Shown: in pieces, positions 12,044 to 19,010 of the stretch
Numbering within the stretch: position 1 is the first letter of the stretch
Layout of the letters: every line of letters begins with the position of its first letter
Assembly: GCA_034419075.1 (NCBI GenBank)
Contig: DAOULR010000005.1
Location: forward strand, 1-46,346
DNA: 46,346 bases
Origin: E44-bin88 sp034419075
GTDB lineage: Bacteria > Chloroflexota > Dehalococcoidia > Dehalococcoidales > BS750m-G39
Direction: 5' to 3'
The notes under the pieces: model-generated
What the model saw: only the letters and a program-made list of their open reading frames with translations
What the model was told of the DNA's origin: nothing
Databases searched by the model: none
Translations under genes and position numbers: made by a program

Positions 12044-12604
12044 ATGAAACAGCAACCGACCGTCACCACCGAGCGTTTGATACTGAGACCATACCAGATG
12101 GAAGACGCCGCCGAGCTGCAACGGCTCATAGGCGAGCGCGATGTCGTCTCGACCATGGCCAACGTGCCCTTCCCCTATGAAGACGGTATGGGTGAGGAGT
12201 GGATAGGCGGGCGCCAGGAGAGCTTTGAAAAAGGCAAGACGGTTGACCTCGCCATCACCCACCGTCAGGAGGACTTTCTCATCGGCGGCATCAGCCTGAT
12301 GAACATAGACCAGCCGTCCGAACGCGCCGAAATCGGCTACTGGATTGGTAAGCCCTACTGGAGAAAGGGCTATGGTACCGAGGCGGCGCGGGCTATTGTG
12401 AAATACGGCTTTGAAGTATTGGGGCTGCACCGAATCAATGGCCGGCACTTCGGGAATAATCCGGCTTCGGGGCGAGTCCTGCGCAAAATCGGCATGAAAC
12501 ACGAGGGCTGCCAGCGACAGGCATATAAGAAGTGGGGCAAATTCGAAGACTTTGAACTTTACGGGATTCTAAGAAGCGAATATGAAAAGGGTCTTAGTCC
12601 ATAG
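12044..12604 (+). CDS. RimJ/RimL-type GNAT N-acetyltransferase
   Basis: This 186-aa protein begins TERLILRPYQMEDAAELQRL, the signature opening of RimJ/RimL-family GNATs. It continues with IGYWIGKPYWRKGYGTEAAR (acetyl-CoA pyrophosphate loop) and ends with LHRINGRHFGNNPASGRVLRKIGM, the asparagine-rich helix typical of the group. It should acetylate an amino group, on a ribosomal protein N-terminus or a small molecule; the substrate cannot be told. Its last 23 bases overlap the start of queH, so the two genes are translationally coupled. Confidence 0.85.
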   Translation: MKQQPTVTTERLILRPYQMEDAAELQRLIGERDVVSTMANVPFPYEDGMGEEWIGGRQESFEKGKTVDLAITHRQEDFLIGGISLMNIDQPSERAEIGYWIGKPYWRKGYGTEAARAIVKYGFEVLGLHRINGRHFGNNPASGRVLRKIGMKHEGCQRQAYKKWGKFEDFELYGILRSEYEKGLSP

Positions 12605-13124
12605 CTGCTGCGCTCACTGCGCCGCCTATACCGTGGAGCACTGGCGAAAACAGGGCTACGAAGTGAGCGCGCTCTGGTACAACCCCAACATCCACCCCTA
12701 CAGCGAGCACCAGAAAAGACTGGAGGCGATGCAAACGCTGGCCGGGGAGATGGAGGTCCCCCTGATAAACACGGGCGGCTATGACATCGTTGACTATTTT
12801 AGGGGGGTGGTGGGGCACGAAGCCGAGCGCTGCGGGCATTGCTTTAGATTACGCCTGTCGAAGACGGCGGAAACAGCCGAAGAGATGGGCTTCAACGCCT
12901 TTACCACCACCCTGCTCATCAGCCCTCACCAGAAACACAACTTGCTAAAGGAAATCGGGAATGAGCTGAGCGAAGAAAAGGGCGTAGAATTTCTCTATGC
13001 CGACCTGAGGAAGCGCTATTCGGACAGCCGCCATATCACCAAGCCGATGGATTTGCACCGCCAGCAATACTGCGGCTGTATCTACAGTGAGTGGGAGCGT
13101 TACGGTAACACAACCATAAAATAG
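12582..13124 (+). CDS. queH: epoxyqueuosine reductase QueH
   Basis: QueH (formerly DUF208) performs the last step of queuosine synthesis, reducing epoxyqueuosine in tRNA wobble position 34; it is the non-homologous substitute for QueG. The 180-aa length fits. Conserved cysteines are visible: SCCAHC (C9, C10, C13), ERCGHCFRLR near residue 85, and QQYCGCIYSE near the end; they bind an Fe-S cluster and an additional iron. The start lies inside the preceding GNAT gene. No other queuosine genes are in the window. A terminator follows directly at the stop codon. Confidence 0.92.
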   Translation: MKRVLVHSCCAHCAAYTVEHWRKQGYEVSALWYNPNIHPYSEHQKRLEAMQTLAGEMEVPLINTGGYDIVDYFRGVVGHEAERCGHCFRLRLSKTAETAEEMGFNAFTTTLLISPHQKHNLLKEIGNELSEEKGVEFLYADLRKRYSDSRHITKPMDLHRQQYCGCIYSEWERYGNTTIK

Positions 13125-13147
13125 GGGGTCTCTTTTTCGAGACCCCC
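13124..13147. terminator. bidirectional terminator between queH and the minus-strand operon
   Basis: The perfect stem GGGGGTCTC (13124-13132) pairs with GAGACCCCC (13139-13147) around TTTTTC. On the plus strand it starts at the last base of the queH stop codon; on the minus strand it is followed by a T-rich stretch. It separates convergent genes and probably serves both. Confidence 0.8.
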
Positions 13148-13171
13148 TTCTGGTACTGGCCCTAGCCGCTG

Positions 13172-13903
13172 TTAATCACCAGGCAAATATACCACCACCC
13201 TTTGCGCCAGCATGTGCTCGCTATCATAGACGGCACGGGCCAGTTGCCTTTCCTGCACGGAGGTAAAGCCGTGGAGGATAAACACCGTGTCCTCGTTATA
13301 GCGCAGGGTCACCGGACTGCCGTCATCGGGAGTTATCTCGATGGTTGTCGAAGAAAGGTCGGTGATAACGCCACTGATACGGCCAATGGTTACTGGTTTT
13401 ATAATCAGCACCACCTTGGCCAGGTTTTCCCCATTGGCTAAAAAGACCACTACCCTATCGCCAACCTCAATATCGCTGAATTCAGCCCTGATGCCAAAGT
13501 GGGGAGGCAGCAAAGACCGAAGCGCGGGGACGGGCGTGTCCTCCGCCTGAGCCAGCTGCCCAGAAACCATTAGCCTTTGCCTAATCCCCAGCTCACCCTG
13601 GTTTTGATGCCTCAGCCGCATCCACTGTTGCACCGAAGCCATAATCCGCTCCGACGCATCCAGCACGAAGTATTTGGTATCCTCGTCCACTCTTATGCTT
13701 ATCTCATCCTCTCCGGACAGAATATTAAAGTAGGCTTGGTTTAGCTCATCCACGTAGGTTACCTCACCCTTCACTATCCTGATATCAAAATCCTCGGTCC
13801 AGGGTATAGTTATATCCGGGTCGGCCGAGGCGGGGAGAGCCATCCCCAGTATCAGCGCCACTGCCAAGATGGATACCCCAGTTACAGTTAATATTTTCGA
13901 CAT
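13172..13903 (-). CDS. secreted DUF5666-like protein
   Basis: This 243-aa protein has a signal peptide (residues 1-28, cleavage likely after PASA). Two similar beta-rich segments follow, GEVTYVDELNQAYFNILSGE and GRISGVITDLSSTTIEITPD, which look like DUF5666-type repeats. The function is unknown; it should be extracytoplasmic. I chose the ATG at 13903 because AGGAGGT lies 9 bases upstream on the minus strand; an upstream ATG at 13927 has no such site. It is the last gene of a minus-strand group with a SIMPL protein and, further up, an ECF sigma factor, suggesting an envelope-stress setting. Confidence 0.7.
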   Translation of the reverse strand: MSKILTVTGVSILAVALILGMALPASADPDITIPWTEDFDIRIVKGEVTYVDELNQAYFNILSGEDEISIRVDEDTKYFVLDASERIMASVQQWMRLRHQNQGELGIRQRLMVSGQLAQAEDTPVPALRSLLPPHFGIRAEFSDIEVGDRVVVFLANGENLAKVVLIIKPVTIGRISGVITDLSSTTIEITPDDGSPVTLRYNEDTVFILHGFTSVQERQLARAVYDSEHMLAQRVVVYLPGD

Positions 13904-13933
13904 TTTAGTTTGACCTCCTAAAGACAATTCTCA

Positions 13934-14698
13934 TCAGTCCTCTATGGCATAAGCCACTTGGACGCTAAGGGTAATGTCCAGTTCTCCAGGGCTGACCGAC
14001 GTCTCGTAACCTCCACCCTCAACCGGTGCCGGCACCGCCCCAACATCCCGATATACTACGGGAGTATAGACGTTGCCCTCCGAGATATAGGTTGGCTTGC
14101 CCAGCTCGATTTCGGCCAGGTCAGCCAGCTGCTCGGCCTTGGCCTTGGCATCAGCCATTGCCTCGGCTCGCACCTCTTCGTAGTATTCCGAGGGGTCATC
14201 GACCGAGAAAGCGATGTTGTTGATGCGAATAAAGTCGCCGCCAGCGGCAGCCACAGCGTCAATGACAGAACCGACGCTATCCATATCCCTTATCTTGGCC
14301 TCTACCATATTGGTCACCCGGTAGCCGATGACGACGTACTCGTCATCATCCCAGCGGGTAACCTGGTCGATGCTTAAATACTGGGTCTGGATATCGTCCT
14401 CATCCACGCCGCTATCGTCAAGGGCAGCCATGACGTTACCCATAGCCTCCTGGGCCTGAGATTGAGCCTCGGCGACGGTGTCTGCCTGAGCCTCAACACC
14501 TAACCAGAGAGTAGCCAGGTCGGGGCTGACGGTGATTTCGCCTTGTCCGCTGACCCAGATCCCTTCCTGCTGATTGTTGAAGTCCACCGTGCCGATGGTG
14601 GTCGGGCCCGCCGTGCAGGACGAAAAACCGACCAGGGACAGCACTAGTGCCAGACCTATCACCACCACACCCGCTCCTAACAGAAAATTCCGTTTCAT
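13934..14698 (-). CDS. SIMPL domain (DUF541) secreted protein
   Basis: This 254-aa protein carries the SIMPL/DUF541 domain: GIWVSGQGEITVSPDLATLW (residues about 47-66), the helix AEAQSQAQEAMGNVMAAL, the GYRVTNMVEAKIRDMD strand and the EAMADAKAKAEQLADLAEI helix. It starts with a hydrophobic signal of about 28 residues ending FSSC, a borderline lipobox, so it may be a lipoprotein. Family members (such as E. coli YggE) are linked to oxidative or envelope stress, without a known reaction. An AGGAGGTGA ribosome-binding site precedes the ATG. The downstream DUF5666-like gene is 30 bases away. Confidence 0.88.
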   Translation of the reverse strand: MKRNFLLGAGVVVIGLALVLSLVGFSSCTAGPTTIGTVDFNNQQEGIWVSGQGEITVSPDLATLWLGVEAQADTVAEAQSQAQEAMGNVMAALDDSGVDEDDIQTQYLSIDQVTRWDDDEYVVIGYRVTNMVEAKIRDMDSVGSVIDAVAAAGGDFIRINNIAFSVDDPSEYYEEVRAEAMADAKAKAEQLADLAEIELGKPTYISEGNVYTPVVYRDVGAVPAPVEGGGYETSVSPGELDITLSVQVAYAIED

Positions 14699-14750
14699 GA
14701 TTCACCTCCTTTCCCAATTCGCTTCTATTGCTTCCATCTATATATAACGA

Positions 14751-14780
14751 AAAAGTCGCCGTTTGGTTAGCGGCGACTTA
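14751..14780 (-). terminator. terminator after the sigma/DUF5667 pair
   Basis: The stem AAGTCGCCG (14753-14761) pairs perfectly with CGGCGACTT (14771-14779) around a 9-base loop. Read on the minus strand it is followed by a T-rich run (TTTTTCGTT). It lies 24 bases after the DUF5667 stop, separating it from the SIMPL gene. Confidence 0.8.
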
Positions 14781-14803
14781 GGTGAATTTAAGAAAAGACG
14801 GGG

Positions 14804-15688
14804 CTATTCCAGGGCTTCGAGGACTTTTTCGTAGCCCTCTTCCGATACCGCAATGGCCTCCAGCAGAGCCTCTCGCACCGATGGGGATACCTCCGTCAGT
14901 ATTGCCCGCATCACGGCGGGGTTGTTAGCCGCCGAGCCTATCACCGCCACCCTGAGCCCCGCCCGATTACGGGACTGGCCATTGCCTCCACCCCAGCCTT
15001 CGGCCCCTTCTGCCGCCGGAGGTTCCACCGGCTCCGCGGGCGGGGCTTCTTCGCTGCTATCGGCGCCACCACCAGACACCGACAACATCGCTTCGGCTTC
15101 TTTCGACTCGTCTTCTTCCAGTTCCGTGACCAGAGCGACCAGCCTTTCCAGACGGTCATCCAGGCGCTCGGTGATTTCCTCCACCCGACGGGCGTCACCC
15201 CTGTCGGCCATATAGACTATTTCCACCACCCTCCTGTCGGCAAAGCTGGCGCAGAGCCTGGCCTTGCCCAGATCGGAGGTGGTCAGTGCCAGCTGCACGT
15301 GCTCGGTAGCCAGCTTGACCGGGTAGAGGATGCTATCGGGCATACTGTTCGAGGCGGCGGCCACAGTGCCTCCCCCCGCCACCAGCACGGCGAGGACGAT
15401 AGCCAGCGCCGTCGCCCAGCGCGGCAGCCAGCCGAAGAAGGAGCGGATCTTGGGGGCAGCCTTTTCCTGAAGCGCCGAGCGGAACTGGTACCTGGCCCTG
15501 GCCTTAAACTCGGGCCTCGGCTCGACCGCCGACGCCTGCTTGACCGCCAGCACCGTTTCCAGCAACGGCTTAAGCTCGGCGGCCTGCTCCGGATAGCGCT
15601 TAAGGCATTGTTCCAGGGTCTCGCCGTCGACTACCATCCGTTCCAGGCATTCGTCGAAGATGTTATCGAACTCTTTATCCCTTTTCAT
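14804..15688 (-). CDS. DUF5667 membrane protein, probable anti-sigma partner
   Basis: This 294-aa protein has a cytoplasmic N-terminal helical part (residues 1-88, FDECLERMVVDGETLEQCLKRYP), one membrane segment (about 91-112, ATALAIVLAVLVAGGGTVAA) and an outside domain starting SNSMPDSILYPVKLATE, the DUF5667 signature. Ala/Glu/Pro- and Gly-rich segments follow. It overlaps the ECF sigma gene by 4 bases (ATGA). By analogy with BldN-type sigma factors, whose membrane anti-sigma partners carry this kind of domain, I infer it holds the sigma factor at the membrane. The outside signal is unknown. Confidence 0.75.
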   Translation of the reverse strand: MKRDKEFDNIFDECLERMVVDGETLEQCLKRYPEQAAELKPLLETVLAVKQASAVEPRPEFKARARYQFRSALQEKAAPKIRSFFGWLPRWATALAIVLAVLVAGGGTVAAASNSMPDSILYPVKLATEHVQLALTTSDLGKARLCASFADRRVVEIVYMADRGDARRVEEITERLDDRLERLVALVTELEEDESKEAEAMLSVSGGGADSSEEAPPAEPVEPPAAEGAEGWGGGNGQSRNRAGLRVAVIGSAANNPAVMRAILTEVSPSVREALLEAIAVSEEGYEKVLEALE

Positions 15689-16224
15689 GGTTCTGTCACC
15701 AACATTGTCCGCCGCAGGGCGACGATGGCGCTGTGCTGCAACGCCTTTACCGCCCCCTGGCTCTTGCCCATAATCCGGGCTACCTGAGCGATGGATAGCT
15801 CGCTGGTGAAGCGCAACGAGATTACCTCGCGCTGCGCCTCGGTCAGCCGCCTCGCCGCCTGAAGCAGCTGTTCGATATCCATCTTGCGCTCGGTGGCGGA
15901 GTGGGGACTATCACCGCTGGCCACCAGTGACTCGTCCAGCGGGACTGAGGCGCGCTTTTTCTTTCTTCTCAGGTGGTCAACCGCCTGGTTATGGGCGATA
16001 CGGAAGAGCCAGGCGGAGAAGGGTACTCCCTTCCACTTGAAGGAAGATATGGATTGGAGCGCTTTCAGGAAGACCTGCTGAGTCATATCTTCCGCCTCCA
16101 TCTCATTGCCTACCCTCAGAGCCAGATAGCGGTAAATCTTATCAAAATTCTCCTCGTACAGCTGGGCAAACGCCTCCTGGTCGTTTTTTTGCGCCCGCCG
16201 AACCAGGCTCTCTTCACCTTGCAC
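15685..16224 (-). CDS. ECF-type sigma-70 family sigma factor
   Basis: This 179-aa protein has sigma region 2 at about 19-85 (FDKIYRYLALRVGNEMEAED, then FSAWLFRIAHNQAVDHLRRK) and region 4 at about 126-170 (LTEAQREVISLRFTSELSIA and GKSQGAVKALQHSAIVALRR). Regions 1 and 3 are absent, as in ECF sigma factors. It resembles the BldN-like group. It should direct RNA polymerase to stress or envelope promoters and be restrained by the overlapping DUF5667 protein. The terminator after that pair means the SIMPL gene is a separate unit, possibly its target. Confidence 0.9.
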   Translation of the reverse strand: MQGEESLVRRAQKNDQEAFAQLYEENFDKIYRYLALRVGNEMEAEDMTQQVFLKALQSISSFKWKGVPFSAWLFRIAHNQAVDHLRRKKKRASVPLDESLVASGDSPHSATERKMDIEQLLQAARRLTEAQREVISLRFTSELSIAQVARIMGKSQGAVKALQHSAIVALRRTMLVTEP

Positions 16225-16314
16225 CTGACAACCCCCTCTAGATTAAGGCAACTGTGGCGTTATCCTGTGCACATAGTATAACGAAGCAATGGGCAAAAAG
16301 ATAGTTTGGAGATA

Positions 16315-16323
16315 TGCTAAAAT
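16315..16323 (+). promoter_or_regulatory. possible extended -10 promoter before the RimI-like gene
   Basis: TGC-TAAAAT at 16315-16323 is an extended -10 element; transcription would begin near 16330, shortly before GAGGAAGGG (16332-16340) and the GTG at 16349. This argues against the more upstream ATG at 16289. Confidence 0.4.
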
Positions 16324-16348
16324 AACCCTACGAGGAAGGGATTTTAAG

Positions 16349-16963
16349 GTGAACCTGCGTTTGATGAAACAAGAGGACATCCCTCAGGTCACCGAAATTG
16401 ACCGCGAGGCCTTCCCTACTCTCTGGCCGCCGGCCAACTACCAGCGCGAGCTGAAAAACGGGCTGGCCCACTATATCGTCGCCTGTGATGAGGGGGAAGA
16501 GAAGCAGACCGTCACCGAAAAGGGCTTTGCGGGGCTGATAGCGCGCACAAGGCAGCTCTTCGGCAACGGGCTGCGGGCGGGGTGCTATGTCATGGGCTTT
16601 GCTGGCCTCTGGCTGCTGGTGAACGAAGCCCACATAACCAACATCGCCGTACGGGAAAGACACCGCCGCCAGGGTATAGGCGAGGCATTGCTCATCGGTA
16701 TTATCGAGCTGGCCATTGAGCTGGGGGCAAACCTTATTACGCTGGAGGTACGCGCCTCCAACACCGAAGCCCAGAAGCTATACGCCAAGTACGGCTTCGT
16801 CAGGGTAGGGCTGCGCCGCGGCTACTACACAGATAACCGCGAGGACGCGGTATTAATGTCCCTAGAGGATCTCAAATCAACCGAGGTCAAGAAAAAACTG
16901 GATAGTCTGAAGCGGGCGCACGCCGAGGAAATGAAGAAGCTATTGACCAAAGAGGAGCTATGA
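16349..16963 (+). CDS. RimI-like GNAT N-acetyltransferase
   Basis: The protein is 204 aa from the GTG at 16349 (GAGGAAGG 9 bases upstream). The opening VNLRLMKQEDIPQVTEIDRE and the core AHITNIAVRERHRRQGIGEA with the RRQGIG acetyl-CoA loop match RimI-type acetyltransferases, as do NTEAQKLYAKYGF and RRGYYTDNREDAVLM. RimI acetylates the N-terminal alanine of ribosomal protein S18. About 40 extra residues (EEKQTVTEKGFAGLIARTRQ onward) interrupt the usual strand order before VMGFAGLWLLVNEAHI. A Lys/Glu-rich tail follows. It ends overlapping, tail to tail, the minus-strand gene at 16958. Confidence 0.8.
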   Translation: MNLRLMKQEDIPQVTEIDREAFPTLWPPANYQRELKNGLAHYIVACDEGEEKQTVTEKGFAGLIARTRQLFGNGLRAGCYVMGFAGLWLLVNEAHITNIAVRERHRRQGIGEALLIGIIELAIELGANLITLEVRASNTEAQKLYAKYGFVRVGLRRGYYTDNREDAVLMSLEDLKSTEVKKKLDSLKRAHAEEMKKLLTKEEL

Positions 16964-17431
16964 AGGCGTGGCTTTCTCGTCTTCGGGGGGCTTTTTTCTA
17001 TCCTTATTCAGGGCGTACCACTCTTCAAGCCCCTGACGGCTCTTCGCCAGCGGGTCTCTTAGTCTATCCACCCTGACGCCAGCCAGATAGCTGGTTGACT
17101 TTTGCTGCTTGGCCGTCTCTATCTCTCTATTGAAGCCTTCGGCGATTTCATAGGTGCCCGCCAGCGTAGCGCGCAGGCCCTGGTCAATATAGTCCAGTTT
17201 GTCTTTGTTCCGCTTCCAGCGGCCCGTCTTGAATTTCTTGAACTGCCATTGGAGGAGAAAGGACTCCATCAGCTGCCGGTTCTGGTCTATCTCGTCCATC
17301 AGGCCCTTAACCACCCCCAGCCGCCGTTTCTGTTCCTGCTGCTTGCGCAGGAGGATATTAAAGACGACGAAGATAACCACCGGTATCAGGTAGGCAAGGA
17401 TGTTGCCTATTTCTTTCCAGTCGAAGTCCAA
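16958..17431 (-). CDS. small membrane-anchored protein of unknown function
   Basis: This 157-aa protein has one N-terminal membrane helix (about residues 9-28, ILAYLIPVVIFVVFNILLRK) and a basic, helical cytoplasmic part (QEQKRRLGVVKGLMDEIDQN, then GTYEIAEGFNREIETAKQQK). I do not recognise a family. The start appears to be TTG at 17431 with AAGGAAA upstream. The last 6 bases overlap the convergent RimI-like gene. The layout (one helix plus a coiled-coil-like body) suggests a scaffold or regulator, but nothing visible decides. Confidence 0.6.
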   Translation of the reverse strand: MDFDWKEIGNILAYLIPVVIFVVFNILLRKQQEQKRRLGVVKGLMDEIDQNRQLMESFLLQWQFKKFKTGRWKRNKDKLDYIDQGLRATLAGTYEIAEGFNREIETAKQQKSTSYLAGVRVDRLRDPLAKSRQGLEEWYALNKDRKKPPEDEKATPS

Positions 17432-17586
17432 AAGCGTTTCCTTACTCCCGGTTCCAGGGTTAGATTAAATCACAAACCCCGCGCCCTGTCCATTAAGAAT
17501 CGTATTTGACAAAAGCCAATAAAAGCTAATAGACTTCTATCTATAATATAGCCCATTTCGAAAAGCACAAAGCGGGGGTGATTAAT

Positions 17587-18075
17587 ATGGCCACTACCGG
17601 AAAAGAAGTGAAGATACGACCCATGGAACGCGGCGACATCAACGCCATGTTAGCCGTTTACGGCAAAATCAAGGAGGAAAAGATACCTGGCGTTAAGCGC
17701 AGCCGCTTAAGCTACCGGGGCGACATAACCTTTGAGGAGGTGGAATTAACCAACCCCGGTGGTCCGCTCGACTTGAGCCTGGTCGCCGAGGTTGACGGCA
17801 ATGTCGTCGGCTTTATCTGGGGGCGGCTGGCTCTTGTTGGCATACCCATCGACGAAGTGGGCATCATCCACATGTTGATTGTCGACCCCGACTACCAGAA
17901 GCAGGGCATCGCCACCAAGCTGGTTGACGCCATGGTCAAGCGCTGCCACGACCGAGGGGTGAATACGCTGCGCGCCGTCATCGATGAGCGCCACTGGGAG
18001 CTGCAGAACTACTTCCAGAAGCTGGGCTTCAAGCACAGTGAGCTGGTCATCTACACCCGGACGGCTAAGGACTAG
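17587..18075 (+). CDS. GNAT N-acetyltransferase
   Basis: This 162-aa protein opens EVKIRPMERGDINAMLAVYG, typical of single-domain GNATs, and has VGIIHMLIVDPDYQKQGIAT with the QKQGIA acetyl-CoA loop, followed by LQNYFQKLGFK. The substrate is unknown. I chose the ATG at 17587, preceded by GCGGGGGTG; the in-frame GTG at 17578 lies inside that purine run. A TATAAT at 17542-17547 and a TTGACA at 17506-17511 lie upstream but are too far apart to form one promoter. The stop overlaps the convergent methyltransferase gene. Confidence 0.8.
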   Translation: MATTGKEVKIRPMERGDINAMLAVYGKIKEEKIPGVKRSRLSYRGDITFEEVELTNPGGPLDLSLVAEVDGNVVGFIWGRLALVGIPIDEVGIIHMLIVDPDYQKQGIATKLVDAMVKRCHDRGVNTLRAVIDERHWELQNYFQKLGFKHSELVIYTRTAKD

Positions 18076-18718
18076 CTCCCTTCTTTACCAGCAGGCATAT
18101 ATTGCGGGAAAAAGCCTTTACCGGAAAGCGATACGCGCTTTCTGGAAAGGATTGTAGCACCTCAAAGCCCGCTCTCTTAGCCAGCTTCTCCAGCTCGGCG
18201 TAAGAGAAGAGGTAGTAACGACGATAGAGGGTCTGGCCCTTTTGCCGCCAGGGAACTTCTACCTCTTTGGGCTTGAACCAGAAGCGGGGCTGGCAACGGT
18301 TCCAGACGGTGATAAAGGCCTCAGCCCCCGGTTTGAGCACGCGTTTCAATTCCTTCAACGCCTCTTTATGCTCCCCACCCCCCAGGTGGTGGTAGGTCGC
18401 CACCGCTATTGCCCAGTCAAAACTTTCATCAGCATAGGGCAGCTGGCGGACATCAGCCAGCTTAAGCTCGACAGCAAAGTCAAACTTTTGAGCGTACTTT
18501 TCGGCGAATTTCAGCATTTCGGCGGAGAAGTCCACCCCGTAGAGTTCGAAACTATCTTTAAAGGGCAGAAAGTCGGGGCCGTGGGCACAGCCAACGTTGA
18601 GCAGTCTGCCCTTCTGCCAGCGGCGGGCCAGCGCCTCCAGCTCAATCTGGAAGATAGACCAGTGGCGGAAGTTGTACCAGCTGGGGGCGATTTGGTCAAA
18701 GACTTCTTTGTTGTTCAC
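18065..18718 (-). CDS. Trm9-like SAM-dependent methyltransferase
   Basis: This 217-aa class I methyltransferase starts VFDQIAPSWYNFRHW and has the SAM-binding LLNVGCAHGPDFLPF (motif I), ELYGVDFSAEML, and DVRQLPYADESFDWAIAVAT followed by YHHL. LKRVLKPGAEAFITVWNRCQ, KEVEVPW and RRYYLFSYAELEKLAKRAGF resemble Trm9/ALKBH8 enzymes, which methylate carboxymethyl-uridine at the tRNA wobble position. I chose GTG at 18718; the upstream extension to 18838 runs through a dispersed repeat. elp3, which makes the carboxymethyl-type uridine, is the divergent neighbour. I infer a joint pathway; a generic small-molecule methyltransferase is the alternative. Confidence 0.72.
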   Translation of the reverse strand: MNNKEVFDQIAPSWYNFRHWSIFQIELEALARRWQKGRLLNVGCAHGPDFLPFKDSFELYGVDFSAEMLKFAEKYAQKFDFAVELKLADVRQLPYADESFDWAIAVATYHHLGGGEHKEALKELKRVLKPGAEAFITVWNRCQPRFWFKPKEVEVPWRQKGQTLYRRYYLFSYAELEKLAKRAGFEVLQSFPESAYRFPVKAFSRNICLLVKKGASP

Positions 18719-18773
18719 CCTACCCCTTTTCACCCAAGGTTTGGTTTCCACCCAACCCCACTCTGTTAGCGTC

Positions 18774-18922
18774 CGTCGTTCTGACCCACCCAATACCCAC
18801 CCTAAATGGGATGTGACCCCTTTAAGTCTCTCTCCCACCTACCACCTTTAAGAACCCCCAAATAAGGAGTAAAGAGAGGTCTAACCTCTATTGGGCGGGA
18901 CGGGTGGGACGAAAAACCCACG
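18774..18922. repeat. dispersed GC-rich repeat, copy 1
   Basis: The left arm CCCACCCAATACCCACCC (18785-18802) and right arm GGGCGGGACGGGTGGGACGA (18893-18912) are imperfect inverted repeats about 90 bases apart. The left arm nearly matches the one at 25340 (CCCACCCAATGCCCACCC). The right arm matches those at 25459 and 44561. It fills the gap between the methyltransferase and elp3. No ORF is inside. It resembles a MITE or a REP-type element. Confidence 0.65.
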
Positions 18923-18987
18923 TTCGCCAGGGTGGGGTAGAGAGGTGACATCCCTCCAATATAATGTTTCTGTTCACCTCTGAAATC

Positions 18988-18996
18988 TGCTACACT
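18988..18996 (+). promoter_or_regulatory. extended -10 promoter of elp3
   Basis: TGC-TACACT at 18988-18996 is an extended -10 element. Transcription would start near 19002, leaving only about 9 bases before the elp3 ATG and no room for a ribosome-binding site, so the mRNA may be nearly leaderless. Confidence 0.5.
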
Positions 18997-19010
18997 GTTT
19001 ATGGCATAAG

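Noticed and set aside
18719..18838. N-terminal extension of the Trm9-like methyltransferase
   Set aside because: The extra 40 residues are read through the dispersed repeat; homology begins at the GTG at 18718 with a G-rich ribosome-binding region.
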